Of a stretch of DNA of 8,651 nt, positions 4,892 through 8,651 are shown piece after piece. Positions within the stretch are counted from its first letter, which is position 1. Each line of letters begins with the position of its first letter. Origin of the DNA: Bacilli bacterium. Its GTDB lineage: Bacteria > Bacillota_I > Bacilli_A > RFN20 > CAG-826. Location of the stretch: NCBI GenBank assembly GCA_017618495.1, contig JAFZUD010000026.1, forward strand, positions 1-8,651, written 5' to 3'. A model generated the notes under the pieces. That model was given only the letters and a program-made list of their open reading frames with translations. It was not told the origin of the DNA and made no database searches. Both the position numbers and the translations under genes were made by a program.

Positions 4892-6571
4892 TTACTCGAA
4901 GAGCGATGAGAAATCACGCTCGGAGACGACCGTGTATCTGTAACTTCCCCTAAACATCGTTCTGCCATCTAAGATATAGAAAGTATTGCCGGCGATCTCC
5001 AAAGAGAATTGCGCTTGGCTTGGAAGATATGTGTTACCAAACATTTCGCGTCCTTCAAAAAGGATCTCTGTGGCATTCGTGATGGTTTTGGTTTCGGCAT
5101 ATAGACCTGAATCGGTGCTGGTCACCGACATCACCGACACTTCGGTGCGGTGATCCCTAAAGCGGAGGTAACCTTCGCTATTGCTGGTGGCGTAAGAATA
5201 GTCCTTGCTATAAAGAACCATATAGTAATTCTCGCCATATTTCAGATATGGGCCATAACCATCGAATGTATAAGTTTGGCGGCTGGCTACGAAATTGTAG
5301 TGCTCCATTGGGGCGTCTACCCTCACCAAAGCAGGATCGATTTCCGCGACTATGCCTTCCAAAAGGTTGTAACTTGCTTTGGTGGCATCTCCACTTCTGG
5401 CGACGGAAACATACATGAACGGGTAATCGCGTTCGTCTGCATTGCCAGGAATATATTCGTGGGAGTACTTAGTGAGGTTTTCTTTGGCAAAGTCCCAGCC
5501 TAACGCCGCTTTCAGGGTATGGGTGTCAGTAGGGTAATCAAGGTTCTCAAACTCGAAGATGATTTTGTAAACGCGGCCAGAGACGGCGATATCTAGCTCC
5601 GCGTCTGTGTCTTCAAGTTCATTGAGCGATTTGGCATTTATGCCCACGATGACATTGTCTTTGCGGTTGTTGGAGACCGATTGGATGAGACGGCAGAAAC
5701 CGCCCATGCGATAACCGACTGGCAATTCTTCAGGCAAATCGTTGTAATTTCCGTTATTTCTCACGGCGTTCGTGCTGATGCAGTATGCGCATTCGGGCCT
5801 TGCATGCTCGATGACGAACGTGTTCGCTTCCTGACCACGTTTTAATTCCATCGGGGTTCTGGAGGCGTCCGCGGTAGTGACCCTAAGATCAATGGAATCG
5901 ATATTAAGGAAGTTCCTCCATTTGACGGCTATCTCTCGTTCCGAATAATCTAGGAGTCCTTCGCCAATATGGCGACCAACCTCATAAGTGTTATCGGAAA
6001 TGTAATAATCGTCAGTGTATTGGTTAACGAGTATCTGGTGATTGGTAAAAAGGAATTCGTAGTTAAATACACTTGGTTCGTCTAATCTAAAGAGCTCTGT
6101 ACTGTTGTGATAATCATATACGACGATAAAATATCCGGCTTCTTTCAACGAACGGGAAGAACACGTATAGAAGAAATCATCGTAACCATCTTTATTGGCA
6201 TCCGCTAAAAACAAGGAATTGACGGAATATAAAACCCTTTCGCTAAGGTCTTTGTTGAATAGAGTGCGACTCTTTAATGTGAACTCCTCATTCAAGCTAT
6301 CGACTTTAAAAGTAAGGCCATCGAGAGGGATCGATTCATAATATTGCATAATGACGATCACTCCATTATCTCTTTCGCGAACATAAGCCTGGCCGCCTAT
6401 GCTTCCACTACTGGTACCAGAAGTATCGCTGCTATTTTGAGAGCTGCTATTTTGAGAGCTGCTATTGCCATCGTTAGAAGCGCTAACAGGCGCCTCTTCT
6501 TGGCAGGCGCTCAAAAGTAAGGTGCCTAGCAAGGCGGTTACGAATAAGGATTTGTTTCTTAGGTTTTTCAT
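4892..6571 (-). CDS. Large lipoprotein of unknown function with a calcium-loop-like motif
   Basis: 559 aa. A type II signal peptide with lipobox LLSAC puts the lipidated Cys at 23. A low-complexity Ser/Asn/Gln/Gly tether (about 30-60) includes the tandem NSSSQ repeat. The rest is a large extracytoplasmic region of predicted beta character, rich in Tyr, Asp and Asn. Residues 122-134 (LADANKDGYDDFF) resemble the Ca2+-binding D-x-N-x-D-G loop of FG-GAP/VCBS propeller repeats, but only one copy is obvious. A CxxC pair sits at 261-264, with lone Cys at 137 and 293, so disulfides are possible. I recognise no enzyme motif and no family. The start is well supported: SD AAGGGGG ends 6 nt before the ATG, with a TATAAT 50 nt upstream. 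It is first in a two-gene unit with the TfoX-like protein. Confidence 0.85.
   Translation of the reverse strand: MKNLRNKSLFVTALLGTLLLSACQEEAPVSASNDGNSSSQNSSSQNSSDTSGTSSGSIGGQAYVRERDNGVIVIMQYYESIPLDGLTFKVDSLNEEFTLKSRTLFNKDLSERVLYSVNSLFLADANKDGYDDFFYTCSSRSLKEAGYFIVVYDYHNSTELFRLDEPSVFNYEFLFTNHQILVNQYTDDYYISDNTYEVGRHIGEGLLDYSEREIAVKWRNFLNIDSIDLRVTTADASRTPMELKRGQEANTFVIEHARPECAYCISTNAVRNNGNYNDLPEELPVGYRMGGFCRLIQSVSNNRKDNVIVGINAKSLNELEDTDAELDIAVSGRVYKIIFEFENLDYPTDTHTLKAALGWDFAKENLTKYSHEYIPGNADERDYPFMYVSVARSGDATKASYNLLEGIVAEIDPALVRVDAPMEHYNFVASRQTYTFDGYGPYLKYGENYYMVLYSKDYSYATSNSEGYLRFRDHRTEVSVMSVTSTDSGLYAETKTITNATEILFEGREMFGNTYLPSQAQFSLEIAGNTFYILDGRTMFRGSYRYTVVSERDFSSLFE
6428..6466 (-). repeat. 15-bp tandem repeat in the lipoprotein tether
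   Basis: The plus-strand unit GCTGCTATTTTGAGA occurs twice perfectly (6428-6442, 6443-6457) and is followed by a 9-nt partial third copy. On the coding strand it encodes the pentapeptide NSSSQ. The unit length is a multiple of three, so copy-number changes would alter tether length without breaking the frame. Confidence 0.9.
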
Positions 6572-6577
6572 GAGAAT

Positions 6578-6626
6578 CCCCCTTCTTTCTTAGAGTTTTG
6601 AGCTCTCTACCAATAAGACGATTATA
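6578..6626 (-). promoter_or_regulatory. Promoter -10 and SD of the 559-aa lipoprotein gene
   Basis: A perfect TATAAT (complement of 6621-6626) places the transcription start near 6614 and gives a leader of about 43 nt. No convincing -35 is seen at 16-18 nt. The leader contains a small possible hairpin (TAGAG/CTCTA) and a strong SD, AAGGGGG (complement of 6578-6584), 6 nt before the ATG. Confidence 0.6.
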
Positions 6627-6654
6627 ATGCCTAAAACCGCTAATAAATTCACCT

Positions 6655-6690
6655 CATAAGAAAAAAGCACCTCACTTTTCACGGAGATGC
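6655..6690 (-). terminator. Intrinsic terminator after the tRNA gene
   Basis: On the minus strand GCATCTC pairs with GAGGTGC (7 bp with one G-U pair) around a 10-nt loop, followed by TTTTTT. It lies about 14 nt after the encoded CCA of the tRNA. It would end transcripts from both the tRNA promoter and any read-through from galT-rimO. Confidence 0.8.
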
Positions 6691-6703
6691 ATGCTTTTTC
6701 GTT

Positions 6704-6777
6704 TGGTGCCCCGCCGCAGAGTCGAACTACGAATTGATCCTTACCATGGATCTGTTATGCCGTTTAACTAGCGGGGC
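6704..6777 (-). tRNA. tRNA-Thr (anticodon GGT), CCA encoded
   Basis: A full cloverleaf can be drawn. Acceptor GCCCCGC/GCGGGGC (7 bp), then TA at 8-9. D stem GTTA/TAAC with loop AACGGCA containing G18G19 and A21. Anticodon stem GATCC/GGATC with loop ATGGTAA (anticodon GGT, complement of 6743-6745), decoding ACC/ACU. A 4-nt variable region AATT. T stem CGTAG/CTGCG with one U-G pair and loop TTCGACT. Discriminator A73, followed by genomic CCA. G1-C72, C2-G71 and G35-U36 agree with known threonine identity elements. At 71 nt before CCA it is short for a threonine tRNA, a length more usual for tRNA-Gly. It has its own promoter and a terminator. Confidence 0.93.
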
Positions 6778-6787
6778 AGCGAGTAGA

Positions 6788-6816
6788 ATTATAGTTTCTT
6801 AAGAAACATCGCGCAA
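6788..6816 (-). promoter_or_regulatory. tRNA-Thr promoter with a palindromic spacer
   Basis: TTGCGC (complement of 6811-6816) is followed after exactly 17 nt by a perfect TATAAT (complement of 6788-6793). Transcription would begin near 6781, a few nt before the tRNA 5' end. The spacer is largely taken up by a perfect 14-nt palindrome, GTTTCTTAAGAAAC (6794-6807), next to the -10. The promoter lies in the 49-nt gap between the rimO stop and the tRNA. Confidence 0.65.
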
Positions 6817-6826
6817 GTGGAATTGA

Positions 6827-8122
6827 TTAATTCGTTTCCTCGCCTATGAGATCGTAGACCATCGCGCTAGAGATTCTGACCTTCGCGATGTCGCCTTCCT
6901 TGTGCATTTTGGTGCTATAGAAATAGATATTTCCATCGATGTCGTCTGGGGCGTTCCAGTATGAGCGGAGAGTGTACATATCTCTTTTCTTATCGTATCC
7001 CGTGACGATTCCTTCCATCTCATCCCCTATCCTCTCTTTGTTAAGGCGGTAGGAGATTTTCTTGGCAAGGGTCATGATTTCGTCTTTTCTTTTGATCGCC
7101 GTCGCGCTTCTCACCTGATGGAGCATGTTATAGGCGGCAGTCCCTTCCTCGCGGGAGAAAGTGAAAACGCCAAGGTGATCGAAAGGGATTTCCTCTAAGA
7201 ATTTGACCGTTTCCTCATGCTCTTTCTTCGTTTCGCCAGGGAAACCGGTGATGAGGGTCGTCCTAAGGACGGCGTTAGGCATCATGGCTTTGATTTTGCG
7301 GAAAAGGGTCTTCATTTCTTCGACGGTGCCATGTCTATTCATAAGGCGAAGCATCTTATTGCTCGCGGTCTGAATCGGGACGTCGAAATATGGGTCGATC
7401 GACTGGGAGTTCTTGATGAAACGGAGTTCTTCATCGGTGACCTCTTCTGGGTACATATAAAGGACTTTGATGCTATAGAAGCCCATCTTGTCGAGAGCGG
7501 ACATGAGGTCGACCATGTTTGGCCCGCCTTTGATGTCGCAGCCATAATGCATCGGGTCTTGGGAGACGAGGGCGATTTCCTTGATGCCTTTGCTTCTGAG
7601 GATGAGGGCTTCTCCCACGATCTCTTCGAGAGGGCGCGATTTCATTCTCCCTCTGATGTAAGGGATCGCGCAGAAAGAGCAGAAATTGTCGCAGCCATCG
7701 GAGATTCTTAGGTATGCGAAATATGGAGCGGTCGAGATCATCCTTCTCATTGGGTTGAGCTTGATGATGCCTTTTTCCCCAAGGAGTTCGGAGACAAGGA
7801 GATTCATCTTTGGGTAATCGCGGATCGGAACCCAAAGGTCGACTTCAGGAATGGCCTTCTTGAGCTCTTCGAGGTTACGCTCGACGAAGCAGCCGGTGAC
7901 GATGAGCTTGGCTTGTTTATGCGAGGCCATCTCAAGGATTGTGTCGATCGCCTCTTTTTTGGCTGGCTTAATGAAACCGCAGGTATTGACGATGATGACG
8001 TCCGCTTCTTCTGGTTTTGGGGTAATCTCAAAACGGTCCCCTGGGAAGGAGGCAAGCATCATCTCGCTATCCACTAGGTTCTTAGCGCAGCCTAGGGAGA
8101 CCATTCCGATTTTCTTCTTCAT
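6827..8122 (-). CDS. rimO: Ribosomal protein uS12 methylthiotransferase RimO
   Basis: 431 aa, normal length for the family. It is a radical-SAM methylthiotransferase that adds a methylthio group to the beta carbon of a conserved Asp of ribosomal protein S12, using two [4Fe-4S] clusters. The N-terminal UPF0004 domain carries the auxiliary-cluster cysteines C12 (SLGCAKNLVDSE, the RimO rather than MiaB form), C48 (NTCGF) and C78 (TGCFVE). The radical-SAM motif is C144, C148, C151 (GCDNFCSFC), followed by IPYIRGRMKSR. TRAM domain about 368-428. HLGVFTFSREEGTAA also fits RimO. All key residues are present. The ATG lies 2 nt after the galT stop with no strong SD, so translation is probably coupled to galT. 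No terminator separates rimO from the tRNA downstream. Confidence 0.97.
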   Translation of the reverse strand: MKKKIGMVSLGCAKNLVDSEMMLASFPGDRFEITPKPEEADVIIVNTCGFIKPAKKEAIDTILEMASHKQAKLIVTGCFVERNLEELKKAIPEVDLWVPIRDYPKMNLLVSELLGEKGIIKLNPMRRMISTAPYFAYLRISDGCDNFCSFCAIPYIRGRMKSRPLEEIVGEALILRSKGIKEIALVSQDPMHYGCDIKGGPNMVDLMSALDKMGFYSIKVLYMYPEEVTDEELRFIKNSQSIDPYFDVPIQTASNKMLRLMNRHGTVEEMKTLFRKIKAMMPNAVLRTTLITGFPGETKKEHEETVKFLEEIPFDHLGVFTFSREEGTAAYNMLHQVRSATAIKRKDEIMTLAKKISYRLNKERIGDEMEGIVTGYDKKRDMYTLRSYWNAPDDIDGNIYFYSTKMHKEGDIAKVRISSAMVYDLIGEETN

Positions 8123-8124
8123 GC

Positions 8125-8651
8125 TTATTTAAGGGCTTCTTTGAGGAAAGCGTCGTAGGCTTGCTGGCCTTTTTCGTCATCTTTGAAGACGGCGACGTTC
8201 CTTAAGATATTGCGGCAAACTTGGCCGATATAGGAACCGGCATCCAAAGATGGGTTCTCTTTCATGGCGTTGATCATATCCTCAAAGAGAGACATGTCTG
8301 GGTATTTCTTGAGGTATTCCTCTTTGCTCAAATTGACCGATTCCTCAACCTCTTTGATTTGCCTCTCCAAACGGGCTGGGAGGACGAATTCACCCGCGCA
8401 TTCGATGAGGCCGATGCCCTCTTTCTTGATGGCGTGGTATTCAGGGTGGGCGTGGAAAACGCCATCCGGGTATTTCTCGCTGGTGATGTTGCAACGTAAG
8501 ACGATGATGAGCTGATATTCCTCGCCGTTCTTGATCGCGTAGGAAGTGACTGTGTTGTGTCTATTGCCATCCGTCTCATGGAGGATGCCAAGCTCTTCGT
8601 TGTCATAGATTCTCCAAGCGTTAAGGATCTTCTCACCGAGGTCCATGATCT
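8125..8651 (-). CDS. galT: UDP-glucose--hexose-1-phosphate uridylyltransferase, class II, 5' end cut by window edge
   Basis: The last 175 codons of a gene entering from the right edge; the first ATG visible (8646) is internal, preceded in frame by Ile. The sequence matches the C-terminal part of the Gram-positive GalT class: HNTVTSYAIKNGEEYQL, then LRCNITSEKYPDGVFHAH, then EYHAIKKEGIGLIECAGEFV and LPARL. These correspond to the family's HNTxTPIA, GIFHPHxxYHHIKKENIGLIEVMG and LPxRL blocks. Full members are about 490-500 aa. GalT is the Leloir-pathway enzyme exchanging UMP between UDP-glucose and galactose-1-phosphate in the cytosol. Other gal genes, if adjacent, lie outside the window. It ends in TAA just before rimO, implying co-transcription. 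Confidence 0.92.
   Translation of the reverse strand, partial: IMDLGEKILNAWRIYDNEELGILHETDGNRHNTVTSYAIKNGEEYQLIIVLRCNITSEKYPDGVFHAHPEYHAIKKEGIGLIECAGEFVLPARLERQIKEVEESVNLSKEEYLKKYPDMSLFEDMINAMKENPSLDAGSYIGQVCRNILRNVAVFKDDEKGQQAYDAFLKEALK

Noticed and set aside
5150..5503. 117-codon plus-strand ORF
   Set aside because: Antisense to the 559-aa lipoprotein, no SD or recognisable domain.
7217..7711. 164-codon open frame on the plus strand
   Set aside because: Lies entirely antisense to rimO, whose protein is unmistakable; the frame has no recognisable domain or upstream signal and is a shadow of codon bias.

Overview
All eight protein genes and the one tRNA gene I can support lie on the minus strand, so the window reads from right to left. 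Standard genetic code (TGA acts as stop, Trp is TGG), moderate GC, lipobox-type lipoproteins with Ser/Asn/Gly-rich tethers, a class II (Gram-positive type) GalT and strong intrinsic terminators suggest an uncultured, probably host-associated member of the Bacillota (Bacilli/Erysipelotrichia-like). The lineage is inferred from gene character only.

In transcription order: (1) the C-terminal part of galT enters from the right edge and is followed after 2 nt by rimO, the ribosomal protein S12 methylthiotransferase. (2) A compact tRNA-Thr(GGT) gene with encoded CCA follows, with its own promoter and a terminator. (3) A two-gene unit comes next, with a good promoter and Shine-Dalgarno (SD): a 559-aa lipoprotein of unknown function and a short TfoX-N-domain protein, closed by a strong bidirectional terminator. 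(4) A previously untracked 35-codon ORF for a one-helix membrane peptide overlaps by 8 nt the start of a 7-TM diguanylate cyclase (GGDEF), followed by a terminator. (5) A 327-nt intergenic stretch carries a promoter and a structured leader for a 513-aa surface lipoprotein made of two repeated [bacterial Ig-like + carbohydrate-binding-like] modules. (6) After another terminator, a multi-pass membrane protein with an internal PH-like cytosolic domain runs off the left edge. It has no stop in the window and is easily missed, but a 451-codon open frame supports it.

The least ordinary part is the leader of the Ig/carbohydrate-binding lipoprotein. Its SD (AAAGGAG) lies 27 nt from the ATG, and the gap holds a perfect 6-bp hairpin whose folding would leave 9 nt. 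Just upstream is a 6-bp hairpin whose whole loop is complementary to bases next to the SD (potential pseudoknot or switch), and before that a further hairpin. It matches no riboswitch class I recognise and could be an undescribed cis-regulatory RNA. The second point of interest is the small ORF overlapping the cyclase start. Its first six residues (MLIASI) recur in the left-edge membrane protein with only synonymous differences.

No common pathway for the window is evident: galactose metabolism and ribosome modification on the right, cell-surface and signalling genes on the left. No mobile element, CRISPR array or replication origin was seen.
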